A stretch of 64,000 bases of DNA from a virus: the IMG/VR virus record IMGVR_UViG_3300009443_000004, positions 1 through 64,000 of that record. One strand, given 5' to 3'. This document shows, in pieces, positions 28,245 to 38,446 of this stretch. Positions within the stretch are counted from its first letter, which is position 1. The number at the start of each line of letters is the position of its first letter. The notes beneath the pieces were generated by a model, which did no database searches, was not told the DNA's origin, and was given only the letters and a program-made list of their open reading frames with translations. The translations under genes and the position numbers were made by a program.

Positions 28245-28439
28245 TTAAACAACTATTTTCAAAGCTCCTGTAGTGTGATATATATCACCTTTTGCTAAAC
28301 CTGCAGCTATTGCTGCTGCATTATCTGCATGGTCTCTAGCTAAGATGTCTTTACCAACAGCTTTAGAAGCAAGTATTTTTGAAACACTTGAATTTGAAAA
28401 CTCATATGTTTTATTTTGTCTTTTAATATCTAGTGCCAT
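28245..28439 (-). CDS. Small head-fibre/capsid-decoration-like protein (64 aa)
   Basis: It ends GDIYHTTGALKIVV, the (G-D-x-Y-x-T-x-G-x-LKIV) signature that I know from head-fibre and capsid-decoration proteins of Bacteroidota and other phages. The N-terminus is basic and helical (SKILASKAVGKDILARDHAD). It follows the capsid gene after a G/C-rich terminator, which fits a decoration protein made separately from the shell. Confidence 0.6.
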   Translation of the reverse strand: MALDIKRQNKTYEFSNSSVSKILASKAVGKDILARDHADNAAAIAAGLAKGDIYHTTGALKIVV

Positions 28440-28461
28440 GATTAGTTATATTTTAAAGGTT

Positions 28462-28500
28462 AAAAATAAAAAGGGAGGAGGTATTAGCCCCTCCCCTTTA
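28462..28500 (-). terminator. Intrinsic terminator after the capsid gene
   Basis: Minus strand: AAAGGGGAGGGG and CCTCCTCCCTTT arms with small imperfections, then TTTATTTTTAA. It lies ten bases after the capsid stop. Confidence 0.85.
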
Positions 28501-28510
28501 ATTATAGTTC

Positions 28511-30130
28511 TTAGAATGAGCCTCCTGTTACAGGGTTTCTCATTACAATTTTAAGAACTTTGGTTGGATCCTTAACCCATATAGCCGGCATGGTCTGAGT
28601 CATATATACTCTATATCCATTAAACTGACCAGTAGAAGCAAATCCTTGAGTTCTTCCCATGTAGTCCATAGTACCATTTTGGTAGAACCACTTAAGTTGA
28701 TTATCCCAAGAAAGTTTCAACAAGTGAATGTTGTCATTTCCTTCATCAGTTACATCAAAGATAATAAAGCTGTATGAACTTAGAGGTCTACCATCAATTA
28801 ATGGATTCTCTATATCATTTGTGTTTAAGTTATCAAATGCTGGATTCAATACAAACTTAACGTTAGCTAAGAATGGAATAGTAAAGCTTGTGTAAGCAAA
28901 ACCATAATCTAAATCCATACCAGAACCTTTAACAGCTCCAATATCAGTTGCATTTTGTACTAAACCTGAACCATACACTTCATCAGCAATTGCTTTGTTG
29001 ATTAGTTGCATACCACCAATACCTGTTTGTACAACAAGTGATCTTTGTGGGTCTGGCCCTTTAAATTCAACTTTACCTTGGTAGAAGTTATAAAGTTCAG
29101 ACTTAAACATGTCAAGAGTAAATGATGACTTGTTATATACTCTTTTGAAAGAGTTATCTAACTGTGACCATAAACCTACAGATAATCTAATATCATCCGG
29201 TCCGTCTTGCTTAATTCTACCACCTTTACCCCACATTAGGTAAGTTTCAATATCCGTAGCAATTTTAGATAAATGTGCTGCTTCCATATTTGTAATGAAA
29301 GTTCTTGTAAGAGTTCCGTTTTCAAACGCTTCTCTTGCACCTGCTTTACCCATGTTAGCTACTAGTCCTTCAATACTAGGTACTGATGGATTGTTTGGAT
29401 CATTGTCAAAGTTTCTCCAAATCTCAGTTACTGGTACAGTACCATCAGCATTCAAACCACCTTTGATCATAAGATCAGCACGGCTTGAAATAGAATAGTG
29501 TACGTGTGCTTCTGCTCCTCCTACAAAGTTGTAGAATTCACGGAATCCAGATCCTGTTTCAATGTCAGAAAATCTTTCACCATATTCACCTCTTGCAGAA
29601 CCTTTTCTAAAGAATTTTGTTCCTTTAGCTAGATACTTATTATCTAAGACTGCTGCATTGTTGTTGTTAACTAATTGAACAGTGTAAACATATCCATCAC
29701 CTGCAGGGATAATATCATCTGCTGTAATGTAAAGTTCAAGTCCATTATACTTATCATAAGTAATAATGTCACCATGTCCAAAAGTTCTTTTGTTGATCTT
29801 GATCTTAAATAGAGTTCCATCTACACCTTTAGCATCATTTGCTGGTTCAATGTCTGCCACTATGTAAGGAAGATCTTGTGCAATAGGAGTTTGCCACTTG
29901 TACTCACCTCTAGCATTATCCACCATGATTGTATTCTTTCCACCAAAAGAAGCCATTTGATATAAAGGCATTTCTACCTTTTGGGTCATTGCCCATAAAT
30001 CAATTGGTCCCATATCCATAGGCTCGGAGTTACCAAGCATTTGGGTAAGGTGATAAGAATCAACATGAGAACTAGCTTTGTAGCTTGTATCACGTAGGAA
30101 AATCCCATTATTTAAAACTGGAGTTGCCAT
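28511..30130 (-). CDS. Probable major capsid protein (539 aa)
   Basis: It begins MATPVLNNGIFLRDTSYKAS. Low lysine clustering, many aromatic and Gly residues, and segments such as FFRKGSARGEYGERFSDIET and GGRIKQDGPDDIRLSVGLWS suggest a large beta-rich shell protein. The call rests on order: TerL, portal, acidic coiled-coil scaffold-like protein, then this gene, closed by a strong terminator. The HK97 fold itself cannot be shown from sequence. The 490-aa protein is the only rival. Confidence 0.7.
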   Translation of the reverse strand: MATPVLNNGIFLRDTSYKASSHVDSYHLTQMLGNSEPMDMGPIDLWAMTQKVEMPLYQMASFGGKNTIMVDNARGEYKWQTPIAQDLPYIVADIEPANDAKGVDGTLFKIKINKRTFGHGDIITYDKYNGLELYITADDIIPAGDGYVYTVQLVNNNNAAVLDNKYLAKGTKFFRKGSARGEYGERFSDIETGSGFREFYNFVGGAEAHVHYSISSRADLMIKGGLNADGTVPVTEIWRNFDNDPNNPSVPSIEGLVANMGKAGAREAFENGTLTRTFITNMEAAHLSKIATDIETYLMWGKGGRIKQDGPDDIRLSVGLWSQLDNSFKRVYNKSSFTLDMFKSELYNFYQGKVEFKGPDPQRSLVVQTGIGGMQLINKAIADEVYGSGLVQNATDIGAVKGSGMDLDYGFAYTSFTIPFLANVKFVLNPAFDNLNTNDIENPLIDGRPLSSYSFIIFDVTDEGNDNIHLLKLSWDNQLKWFYQNGTMDYMGRTQGFASTGQFNGYRVYMTQTMPAIWVKDPTKVLKIVMRNPVTGGSF

Positions 30131-30181
30131 AATTTTGATTGTTTTTGATTAATAATTATTGTTTATATATTTAATACTTGA

Positions 30182-31486
30182 TTAAATTCTTTTAAAAATG
30201 TTGTTAGCTCTTGGTATTTTTCTTTTAGCAGTTCTTTTAGCAGTTGGTTCTTTATCCTTAACTCCTAAAGATGTAGACCCTCCACTATTAGATTGTTCTG
30301 TTTTAAGTTTTCTTACCGTTTTCTCTATAGTTTTTTGAGCACCCTTATCCATTATTTTTGCTTTGTATCCTTCTGGATCTTGTAGCAACCATAATGCTTC
30401 AGATATCAAACCATAGTTTGGCTCAACAAATTGATACTTTTCAAGGAGATGTCCAAGTAAGTTAGTATTCTTACCACTAACTGATGGATAAGCGGGTTGT
30501 ACCAAACCATTATAAAGCATAGCTTGTGTCTTCTTATCTATCTTAACATCATTTATAGAACCCCCTTTCAAAGTCTCATATACGTTTTTCATATATTGCT
30601 GTGATGCTTGTTCTTGTTGTTTCTTTTTAAGCTCTTGTTCTTCTAGCTTTCTTGCAACAACCTTTTCTTGCATCTTATCTAATTTTGGTTTAAACTTCAT
30701 TGCTTGTTGTTCAAGCTTACCTAAGTCTTTCCAAATTTCTATTTCCTCAGCAATTTCTTCAGTAGTACCATATCCTGTTGCAGATAAATACTCTGTGATA
30801 ATTCTTTCTTGATCATTTGACTTCTTAACATCTAATGATCTATTTTCTTCTACTTGTGATAACGTAGCAAACATTCCTTTTAAATCTTGACCACCATCTG
30901 CTACATAACGTGCAGCAATTTGTAATTCTTGTGGTAAGCTTTCAAAAAACTTTTTAGGAGTTTCTCTTCTTACTTCATTAGCTTTTTCTTCTAAGTTAGC
31001 TTGAATTAATTCTTCCCAGTCTTTAGCAGAATAATCTTCTAATTCTTTGTCATCATCAAAAGGAACAATCTTATCTTCTTTAATAAGCTTACTAAATACA
31101 TCACTTATTCCAGAAATCTTTTTCCTTCCTCTTTTTTCTATTTTCTCTTCTTCAGAGTCTTCTTCATCAATACTGCTGATTACATCATCAATATTAACTT
31201 CTTCTTTAACTTCCTCAGCTTTTACTTCTGGTTCAGCTACTTCTTTTTCTGTGCTAGATTCTTCTTTAGAATCAGCTTTTACATTTAAATCATCTTTGTC
31301 ATCTACATCTGGATCAGCAAAAGACATGTCTGTTTTTGACCCTGTACCTGAAAAAATGTTCTTGTTTGGTTTTTCTTCCTGTGGCAAAGTAACATCAGCT
31401 GCACTAGGTGCTGCATCAAAGATCTCATCTAAGTTTATGTCTAATGTTTCTACTTTACTATTCACAGATTCAGTTTTAGTACTCAT
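30182..31486 (-). CDS. Probable scaffolding protein (434 aa)
   Basis: The first 130 residues are very acidic and disordered (EVAEPEVKAEEVKEEVNIDD), followed by Lys/Glu/Gln-rich coiled coils (LEEQELKKKQQEQASQQYM) and a basic C-terminus ending RKIPRANNIFKRI. This layout is typical of capsid scaffolds, which bind the shell through a basic C-terminal helix. The place between portal and capsid genes agrees. No protease motif is evident. Confidence 0.65.
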   Translation of the reverse strand: MSTKTESVNSKVETLDINLDEIFDAAPSAADVTLPQEEKPNKNIFSGTGSKTDMSFADPDVDDKDDLNVKADSKEESSTEKEVAEPEVKAEEVKEEVNIDDVISSIDEEDSEEEKIEKRGRKKISGISDVFSKLIKEDKIVPFDDDKELEDYSAKDWEELIQANLEEKANEVRRETPKKFFESLPQELQIAARYVADGGQDLKGMFATLSQVEENRSLDVKKSNDQERIITEYLSATGYGTTEEIAEEIEIWKDLGKLEQQAMKFKPKLDKMQEKVVARKLEEQELKKKQQEQASQQYMKNVYETLKGGSINDVKIDKKTQAMLYNGLVQPAYPSVSGKNTNLLGHLLEKYQFVEPNYGLISEALWLLQDPEGYKAKIMDKGAQKTIEKTVRKLKTEQSNSGGSTSLGVKDKEPTAKRTAKRKIPRANNIFKRI

Positions 31487-31516
31487 AATATTTGTTGGTT
31501 TTAATATTAGTAATCT

Positions 31517-31536
31517 CTATACATATATAATATAAG
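31517..31536 (-). promoter_or_regulatory. Candidate late promoter motif
   Basis: Minus strand reads TTATATTATATATGTATAG, sharing TATATTAT-N2-ATGTATAG exactly with 15096-15114. It sits in the 120-base gap between portal and scaffold genes, about 30 bases before the ATG at 31486. Confidence 0.4.
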
Positions 31537-31606
31537 AATAATCTTTCTAATTAAACTTATATAATTTGAAATAAATTAAAAGTTTTTAGCAGTATATAGC
31601 TAACAC

Positions 31607-34366
31607 TTATTTTTTATCTTTATTTTCTTTGGATTTAGGAGCATCATACTTGTTTTTATTTTCTCTAGCTATGTCCAATTTTGTCTGTGCAATCTCTTTC
31701 TGAGCATTTATTTTTTGTCTTTCAACATCTAATCTACTATTCTCCATAGTCATCTTAGTAGTGTTTTTCTCTCTCTCCATGCTAAGTTGTTGATTGTATC
31801 TTGTAGACTCTTTAATTTCTTCCATAGCATCCTGATAATCAGACTGTTTGTTTTCATTAATGTCTACCATTGAACCGTATCCAGCAGATTTTATTTCAGC
31901 TAACAGTATATTGTTTTGTCTGTCTTTCTCATTTTCATCTATTTCAACTTGAAGTTTCATTTGTTCTTCTTGTTGCTTAGCTTGAATTTGTTGCTGTTGC
32001 ATTTGCTGTTGTTGTTGCATATCTTGCTGACGTTGCATTTGTTGTCTGTTTTCAGAATCTTTTAAGATATCTGTTACTTCAGCAATTGAATCTGCTTTTA
32101 CAATGTTACCTAATTCAAAGATACTTGCACCTGTAGTATTATTTGTAAGAGCCATCTGCTTAAGATTTTCTAGAATAGCTCTGTGATTTGTTTTTGTTGT
32201 AGCAAAAATATTAAAATCTCTTAGTAATAAATCTGTACCATTAATTGTAAAATTAACCTTTTCTGCTTCAGAAGATATATATGATAATCTAACACTTGGG
32301 TTAGTACTATAGTAATATTGTGCTAAATCAGTTCTCATCTGATGTACTCTTGGCATCAACTGGTCTGAATGCTGTACAAAATACATCTCTGTTTGAGCGT
32401 AAGACTGTTGCATAGCTTGTACTACCCCTGTTGCCGTTTGAGCTGATACAGCCCCTCCTAGACGTTGTGGATTAACCCCTATTGCATCAAAGCATTGTTG
32501 CTTAAAATAATTAGCAAGTTGAATTCTAGACATTAATCTACTAGTCTGCTCCATGTTTAGAGTTTGATAGTGATTAAAGTTAGTAGCATTCTCAGTATTA
32601 GTAATAGATGTATCAAGAGGTAACATTTGAAAATCTTTCATTGCTACCCATGCTTTTGAATAATTATTTTTTCCCCAATCCTCACCCATTGAGTGACGTG
32701 GTAAAGCATTTTGATCAAACATAATTACTGTTCCTAATTCATCTATTAGAATGTCAGCAATTTGGTTATTAACCATATTGTATCCAACTTGATATGCTTT
32801 CATTAAATCTACCAATGAAGTAGATCTAGTATTTCTATCAGAAAATACTCTCCCTTCTACAGGAAGTTTACATCCATAAAGTGTATTGTTACCTTTAAAT
32901 TGAAAAGGTAATCTTCCAGGTTTAGTTCTATTAATACCTACATATATTGGGTTTATATTATCTCCCATTGTAGATCTCCACATTGCTGGTAAGTTTGGTC
33001 CTACTTTAACACCACCCCATACTTCATTGATCCATATCCAATCTATATGTTCTCCTTGTAATAAATTTTCTTTTGTTCTGTTCTTAAATATAGAGGTATC
33101 ATATACAGCTTTTTCTGTAATTTTAAAAGTCTCATCAATGATCTCTTGAGTTACACTACCATTTAATTCTATCTTAGTTAAATGACCAACTCTCCTCTGT
33201 GTCTTCCAATAAATTGTAGATACTCTCATTAAGTTACCTTCATCTAAAGGTGTCATGTCTTCTGAGTTATCTAATATCTCACTTAAAATATCACCACCTA
33301 CTCCAGGATTATTCCAATAGTTACTTGTATATTGTCTATACGCTAAACCTGGCATATTAGTATTCCACTCATGTGATCTAGTTGCATCATAGTATGCACC
33401 ATCATTTTGATAGCCATTTACTTGATACTGTGCAGATCTTGCAGGATATATTTTTTGTAAAGATTTTAATTGCTTCTCATCCATTAAATAACCGTATCTG
33501 TCAATAACATCTGACACAGTCATTAAGTCCATCTTACCTACATAGTTAGAATCAGAAATGTATCTCTGATCTGGAGATTTTTGATAGAAAGTTAAAACTG
33601 GATTCCATAGCTCTACATCATAATCATCTTCCAACATTCTAAAATGCCAAAATTCTCTATCTGATATAAGCATATCACGGAAGCCTCTTTCTTCAAGTTC
33701 TTGCATATGAAATCTTTCTTCATCTACTGCAAGTTGGTGTGATGCCCATTCTTCAACCATACTTCTATAATCCTTAGAAAAGAAGTCTTCTATTTCTGGT
33801 AAAGATTTTAATCCCTCTGGTGATAATTGTTGTTGTGCTTCTTCAGATCCTGGGTCCATACCCATCTCAATCATTTTCATTACTAGATTTGCCTCAGCCT
33901 CTGCTAATAATGATTCTTCAATCTGTAATCTTTTTTGCTCTAACATCTCATTATAAGATGTATCATCAACAGCTCTAAATTGCACTTTAGAATATCTCTT
34001 TGCAAATTCACCTGTCAATACATTAATTACATTAGGTATGATAGGATAAAATTTTAATTCAAGTGCTGAATCATTCTCAGCTGTAAGAGTATCCATTAAG
34101 TCTTTGTAGTCATTATCTGGTTCAACTATGTAATCAGATTTATCTATAACTCCTTTTGCTAACTTATAATTCTTTAATAATCTTCTTGAATTAATACGTA
34201 AAAATTCTATACCTTGTAACTCTAACCAATCTAGATTCCAAGCCGCCCAATCATCAGTCTTTTTTGAGTAAGGTAAAAACTGTGTTGGTTGTGTTAAGCT
34301 AGAAAATGTTGGCCCGCTTTCAGCTTTGGCCCCATTTTTCATTTGCATTGCATTTAATACTCTCAT
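31607..34366 (-). CDS. Portal protein (919 aa)
   Basis: The long portal of crAss-like type forms the dodecameric ring at the DNA-entry vertex. Residues 1-700 carry the portal core, with the stretch VNPQRLGGAVSAQTATGVVQ near 650, where phages of this kind have a conserved lineage-wide motif. The last 200 residues are a Gln-rich segment (MQRQQDMQQQQQMQQQQIQ) and a Lys/Glu coiled coil, probably the barrel inside the head. It follows TerL by 15 bases. Confidence 0.85.
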   Translation of the reverse strand: MRVLNAMQMKNGAKAESGPTFSSLTQPTQFLPYSKKTDDWAAWNLDWLELQGIEFLRINSRRLLKNYKLAKGVIDKSDYIVEPDNDYKDLMDTLTAENDSALELKFYPIIPNVINVLTGEFAKRYSKVQFRAVDDTSYNEMLEQKRLQIEESLLAEAEANLVMKMIEMGMDPGSEEAQQQLSPEGLKSLPEIEDFFSKDYRSMVEEWASHQLAVDEERFHMQELEERGFRDMLISDREFWHFRMLEDDYDVELWNPVLTFYQKSPDQRYISDSNYVGKMDLMTVSDVIDRYGYLMDEKQLKSLQKIYPARSAQYQVNGYQNDGAYYDATRSHEWNTNMPGLAYRQYTSNYWNNPGVGGDILSEILDNSEDMTPLDEGNLMRVSTIYWKTQRRVGHLTKIELNGSVTQEIIDETFKITEKAVYDTSIFKNRTKENLLQGEHIDWIWINEVWGGVKVGPNLPAMWRSTMGDNINPIYVGINRTKPGRLPFQFKGNNTLYGCKLPVEGRVFSDRNTRSTSLVDLMKAYQVGYNMVNNQIADILIDELGTVIMFDQNALPRHSMGEDWGKNNYSKAWVAMKDFQMLPLDTSITNTENATNFNHYQTLNMEQTSRLMSRIQLANYFKQQCFDAIGVNPQRLGGAVSAQTATGVVQAMQQSYAQTEMYFVQHSDQLMPRVHQMRTDLAQYYYSTNPSVRLSYISSEAEKVNFTINGTDLLLRDFNIFATTKTNHRAILENLKQMALTNNTTGASIFELGNIVKADSIAEVTDILKDSENRQQMQRQQDMQQQQQMQQQQIQAKQQEEQMKLQVEIDENEKDRQNNILLAEIKSAGYGSMVDINENKQSDYQDAMEEIKESTRYNQQLSMEREKNTTKMTMENSRLDVERQKINAQKEIAQTKLDIARENKNKYDAPKSKENKDKK

Positions 34367-34381
34367 CTAGATTATTTTTGG

Positions 34382-36574
34382 CTATTTAATATTTTTAAAA
34401 CCAGACCTTCTTATTTTCTGACCACCTAATGTTCTCCTACGGCCTATATTTTTAAACGCACTGGTATACTTTAATTTACTTATTTTTTCTGAATTTACCA
34501 AAGAATCACCTTCTGATTCACGCCTTTTGGCATAACCTCTATTAGATTGTTGTATTTTGACAAAAGCAACCAACGCTCCAAACGTAACTAACCTATCCAC
34601 GTTAAGACCTGGATAATATGCTAACATTTCTTTTATAAGCATTGGATCTGGTATTCTTTCAACACCTAATGTTTGTGACATAACATTACCTTCATCATCT
34701 AATTTTTCATCTATTGCTTCTCTTATAAATTCTATAGCATAAGAAATTAAATGGCTCTTAAATAACGTTCCTGTATTTTTCCAACCGTATTCTTGATATA
34801 CTGTTCTGTTAGATCCTAAATCTTTTAAGAAAAGTATTTGTTGCTTTGGCACTAAATATCTTTGTTTTTTTCTTGCTATCATATGTTGAATAAATAATGA
34901 TATATTATTCTCAACAATAGTCCAAGCATTATACCACTCTATAATTAATTCAAGTCTTTCATGTGTTTTATTAATATCATCAAACCTTCCACACCAAGCA
35001 GCTACTATCTTATCTCCTTCTACAAATACCTCAGTATCACCTGATACGGTTGTTCTAGTTACCTCAGTAGCATTTTTATATATGAATATACTACACAAAG
35101 AATCAGATGTAGTTGTTTTACCTTCTGATACAGGGTCAATAGAACCATAGTATTGGCCAAATTCCGGACGTTTACTAGCAGGTCTTTCCCACACTACTAT
35201 AGTTCCAGTTTTATCTGTCATTTTTTTATTTACGGGGAATTCAGTAATTGGTGCCTTGTTAGTTCTTTTAGCCACTATACCTTCTTGATCTCTATCTAAT
35301 TCAATTAGCTCATATGCATATTCTTTTTCTTCTATCTTTTTCATTTGTTTAGATAAAATACCTTGTGGAAATACAGAAGCTTTTCTATATGCAAATGCTT
35401 CTGCTATGTTTAAAGGTTTCTGAGATATTCTTAATTGATATTGTTCAGGTCCTAATTCTGCTTTCCATCTTTCTCTTTCTCTTACAATAGCCTCTATAGC
35501 TTCCTCAATTTGTGAATTACCCCAGCTATCAATGTATGGTGGCATTGACCATTGCTCAGGAATAAATAATCCAGCCATTCCTATAGTGCCTTCTGCATCT
35601 ATAAGGTTAGTTTCTACTGCATATATATCATTGGCAGTAGGATTCATTATCATTTCTTTTAATGGGTTACATTGTTCTAAATCACCCACAGATCCTGCAG
35701 CAATAAACATACCTGTTGTCATCATACCTGAAGACATTGCAGGACGCAAGTACTCATACGTTTGCATCATCTTAGGGGCAATACCTGCTTCCTCATGAAA
35801 GAAATAAGTAGTAGGTCCACCTACACCAGATGTAGCATTCTTTTCAAATGATGCACCTTGTATCTTTGACTTTAATCCTCTAGATGTTTTTCTATTACCT
35901 ACTTTAACTTCTATTTGCTGTTGCCATAAAAGAACTTTCTCAGGATTACTTGGCCTATACCAAGCTGTATGTTCATTAAGAAAAGTTTTATATTCATCTA
36001 AAAACTTCCAAGAACCTTTATCATTTATATAATCTTTTAATGATGCACCAATCTTACATGTACTACCTTCTTCAAACCAATAGGTATTTATAATCTTTCC
36101 CATATGAAAATATGAAGAAGCTATCTGACGTTTTTTAAGTATAGCTGAATGCTGATTGTTTAACTCTGCAAGTATTTCATACAATGCCATGTGATATTGT
36201 GCATCACGTACTTTGGCAAACCCATATTTTTTTTCTTCTTTATCAAAGATTGGTAAAAAATTTAACCACATATAATAGTCTCTGGTAAGATACCAAATCT
36301 TATTATTATTTTTATATATTACCCCTTCTCTACATTTATTTTTTTGGTCATCCCAGTATGCCATAAAATCCTTTGATCTAAAAGGAGAACTACAATACAA
36401 ACCTTCTTTATTAAATCTCCTTGCTTCAGCATTAAATATTAAACTTGTTTCATCAAATTCATACTTGCCAGGTTCTTTAAATATCTCAAAAATAAACTCA
36501 TGAAAATCTTCATCATTAGAAAATTCTGTAGATGTCCAATTATCATTTTCATATGTAGGTATAATCCTACTCAT
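34382..36574 (-). CDS. terL: Terminase large subunit (730 aa)
   Basis: This is the ATP-driven packaging motor and headful nuclease. The degenerate Walker A region is KKRQIASS (147-154), usual in crAss-like TerL. Walker B is FFHEEAG (258-264). The RNase H-like nuclease begins at YYGSID (475-480) with later acidic segments. Its ATG overlaps the GroES stop by eight bases and the portal follows at 15 bases. At 730 aa it is long but within the range of this group. Confidence 0.9.
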   Translation of the reverse strand: MSRIIPTYENDNWTSTEFSNDEDFHEFIFEIFKEPGKYEFDETSLIFNAEARRFNKEGLYCSSPFRSKDFMAYWDDQKNKCREGVIYKNNNKIWYLTRDYYMWLNFLPIFDKEEKKYGFAKVRDAQYHMALYEILAELNNQHSAILKKRQIASSYFHMGKIINTYWFEEGSTCKIGASLKDYINDKGSWKFLDEYKTFLNEHTAWYRPSNPEKVLLWQQQIEVKVGNRKTSRGLKSKIQGASFEKNATSGVGGPTTYFFHEEAGIAPKMMQTYEYLRPAMSSGMMTTGMFIAAGSVGDLEQCNPLKEMIMNPTANDIYAVETNLIDAEGTIGMAGLFIPEQWSMPPYIDSWGNSQIEEAIEAIVRERERWKAELGPEQYQLRISQKPLNIAEAFAYRKASVFPQGILSKQMKKIEEKEYAYELIELDRDQEGIVAKRTNKAPITEFPVNKKMTDKTGTIVVWERPASKRPEFGQYYGSIDPVSEGKTTTSDSLCSIFIYKNATEVTRTTVSGDTEVFVEGDKIVAAWCGRFDDINKTHERLELIIEWYNAWTIVENNISLFIQHMIARKKQRYLVPKQQILFLKDLGSNRTVYQEYGWKNTGTLFKSHLISYAIEFIREAIDEKLDDEGNVMSQTLGVERIPDPMLIKEMLAYYPGLNVDRLVTFGALVAFVKIQQSNRGYAKRRESEGDSLVNSEKISKLKYTSAFKNIGRRRTLGGQKIRRSGFKNIK

Positions 36575-36845
36575 CTCTTATGATGGCATATACATCACCA
36601 AACTGTAACAACAAATGCTCTTCACCATTATGAGGCATTGGTGTTGGCATAGCATGATCTGCATAATGCACTACATCTCCTATTTGTATTTCTTCTACTT
36701 GATCTCCTTTACCTACAACAACCCCTTGAAATGTCTTTTTCTGAGCCATTTCTGGTAAATATAATCCTGATGCTGTCTTAGTCTCAGGTTTAATTTCTTT
36801 AATTAACAGTTTTTTTCCAACTGGTATAATTACTTTGTTTTTCAT
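36567..36845 (-). CDS. groES: GroES-like co-chaperonin (92 aa)
   Basis: It shows the complete GroES fold: VIIPVGKKLLIKEI at the N-terminus, the mobile loop KTASGLYLPE near residues 23-32 that would contact GroEL, then GVVVGKGD and GDVVHYADHA. Length matches bacterial GroES (about 95 aa). It overlaps terL, so it is made with the head genes. By analogy with T4 gp31, it probably redirects host GroEL to fold the capsid or another large virion protein. Confidence 0.9.
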   Translation of the reverse strand: MKNKVIIPVGKKLLIKEIKPETKTASGLYLPEMAQKKTFQGVVVGKGDQVEEIQIGDVVHYADHAMPTPMPHNGEEHLLLQFGDVYAIIRDE

Positions 36846-36864
36846 TTAATTAAATTTTATTGAT

Positions 36865-37383
36865 TTATAATTGATCATATGCCAATCCTGCACCACCACG
36901 CACAGAACTCTCTTGTTCTTGTTGCATGTCTGTATATGCACCTTTGTATGATTGTCTAATTTGTTCAAACTTTGCAGCAGCATTTATCATAGAGTTCATA
37001 TTACCGTCTCTACCATGCTCAATAGGGGTTACCTCCATATACTGTGCTAATCTGTCTAACATGGCTTTAATGCCTACGTATGCCCTATATGTAGGAGTTT
37101 CATACATCTTCTTGCACATATCTAATGCATATCTTATTTTACCATCTTCAGGAGATTCTTCTAATCCTATTTCTTCTATTATAATATCTTCCTTCTCATG
37201 TTCAGGCAAATTAAAAAACGGATTTAAATCAGGGTTAGGGCAAGACATATAAAAAATATATTGATATACCTGCATATTAGTATCAGGATATTCCGTCATT
37301 ATATTTTTTAAAAATGGTAATGAGTAACAATGTTCTGTTAATACTAATTTACTATTCTGTATATCAAATAATTTTACTATCAT
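36865..37383 (-). CDS. Conserved phage protein upstream of GroES/TerL (172 aa)
   Basis: It begins MIVKLFDIQNSKLVLTEHCY and includes the acidic segment EHEKEDIIIEEIGLEESPED, then a helical C-terminal half (IKAMLDRLAQYMEVTPIEHG). I recall similar proteins just upstream of TerL in related phages and suspect a packaging or head-assembly accessory, perhaps small-terminase-like, but no DNA-binding motif is seen. It overlaps the 84-aa gene by four bases (ATGA). Confidence 0.6.
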   Translation of the reverse strand: MIVKLFDIQNSKLVLTEHCYSLPFLKNIMTEYPDTNMQVYQYIFYMSCPNPDLNPFFNLPEHEKEDIIIEEIGLEESPEDGKIRYALDMCKKMYETPTYRAYVGIKAMLDRLAQYMEVTPIEHGRDGNMNSMINAAAKFEQIRQSYKGAYTDMQQEQESSVRGGAGLAYDQL

Positions 37384-37634
37384 GCTTTTTTAGGTTTAGT
37401 TATTTCTTTCTTTAATTGATCATATGCCACTACAAGTATAATTGGTTTGCTTTGTCCAAACAATAATACTTCAGTATGTGTATTTTGAAACTTATCTGTT
37501 GCTACATGAAAGTATTCTTTAAACCATACTACTTTATCTAGATCTATACATATTTTTGTTTCTTCAAATCTAAAGTCTGTAGGTACTTTTGACTTTAATG
37601 ATTGTATTTCTACTGCTGCTATATATTCTTTCAT
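37380..37634 (-). CDS. Small conserved protein (84 aa)
   Basis: Beta-rich small protein: YIAAVEIQSLKSKVPTDFRF, then VLLFGQSKPIILVVAYDQLK, with a basic C-terminus (KKEITKPKKA). It is linked by one- and four-base overlaps to the nuclease gene before and the 172-aa gene after. No family recognised. Confidence 0.6.
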   Translation of the reverse strand: MKEYIAAVEIQSLKSKVPTDFRFEETKICIDLDKVVWFKEYFHVATDKFQNTHTEVLLFGQSKPIILVVAYDQLKKEITKPKKA

Positions 37635-38446
37635 TATTGATTATCTTTTAGCCACATTATTAAAGATCTAACTTCATCTTTTAAATATGGTAATTCATAC
37701 ATTTTTATTGTATCTAATACTGGTTCACCATCAACATGTTCATTGATTGGATATCCATTTTTATCCTCACCTACTTGTTTAAACTTAACATGTTGTATAA
37801 TTAGTTTTCCAATCTTTAATTTAGGGTTATGCTTCTTAATAATATACGCATAAATACTCAATTGTAAGTTATAATGATTAAGGTTACAATCATCTAAATG
37901 ATTTACAGGCCTAAACATTTTATTAGTTATTCCTTCCCAATTAGTGAATCCTTTATCTTTAATTTCTTTATTTGTTTTGTAATCAGTTATGTTTATATAA
38001 CCATTTACAACTTCCACTAAATCAGCTTGACCACAAATAGCAGCAGACTTAAGATATACTAAATGTTCTGGATATACTCCTTCTTCTAATTTCTGCTCTG
38101 GTGCAATTTTTACTCCAGAGGTATCTACCAATGGTTTTATAATAGGCACTTCTGTTCCATACTTTTGAATTGTTTCAAACTCAAGTATATCTGCTTCTCT
38201 TTGATTATGATAAAAATTACCTAGCTTGATTGCTCTATCTGTCTCCCCATCCCATGCAGCTATTATTTCTTTGGGTGTCATACCATACCATTTTGATCTT
38301 TTGTTCTTAGATGATTTAACTGCCTGACCATCTCTGTCAAACTTGGGTTTAAATTTTCCAACTAAAGAAGTAACACTTAACCAATCTATTTTATCTTGAT
38401 CAATGCTTTCATATACGTGTCCTTCTTCTTTAAATAATATTGCCAT
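37634..38446 (-). CDS. PD-(D/E)XK nuclease, RecB/Cas4-like (270 aa)
   Basis: The nuclease core is visible: a conserved His in LGNFYHNQ (near 80), the acidic motif GQADLVE (139-145) and the catalytic D-x-K of INITDYKTNK (D155, K157). This order matches RecB-family exonuclease domains. Located between the HU-like gene and TerL, it may process DNA for packaging or recombination. It overlaps genes on both sides by one base. A second PD-(D/E)XK gene lies at 62307-63302. Confidence 0.8.
   Translation of the reverse strand: MAILFKEEGHVYESIDQDKIDWLSVTSLVGKFKPKFDRDGQAVKSSKNKRSKWYGMTPKEIIAAWDGETDRAIKLGNFYHNQREADILEFETIQKYGTEVPIIKPLVDTSGVKIAPEQKLEEGVYPEHLVYLKSAAICGQADLVEVVNGYINITDYKTNKEIKDKGFTNWEGITNKMFRPVNHLDDCNLNHYNLQLSIYAYIIKKHNPKLKIGKLIIQHVKFKQVGEDKNGYPINEHVDGEPVLDTIKMYELPYLKDEVRSLIMWLKDNQ

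Noticed and set aside
31047-31535. 162-codon Ser-rich plus-strand frame
   Set aside because: Mirror of the acidic scaffold gene; Glu-rich DNA read backwards gives Ser/Leu runs.
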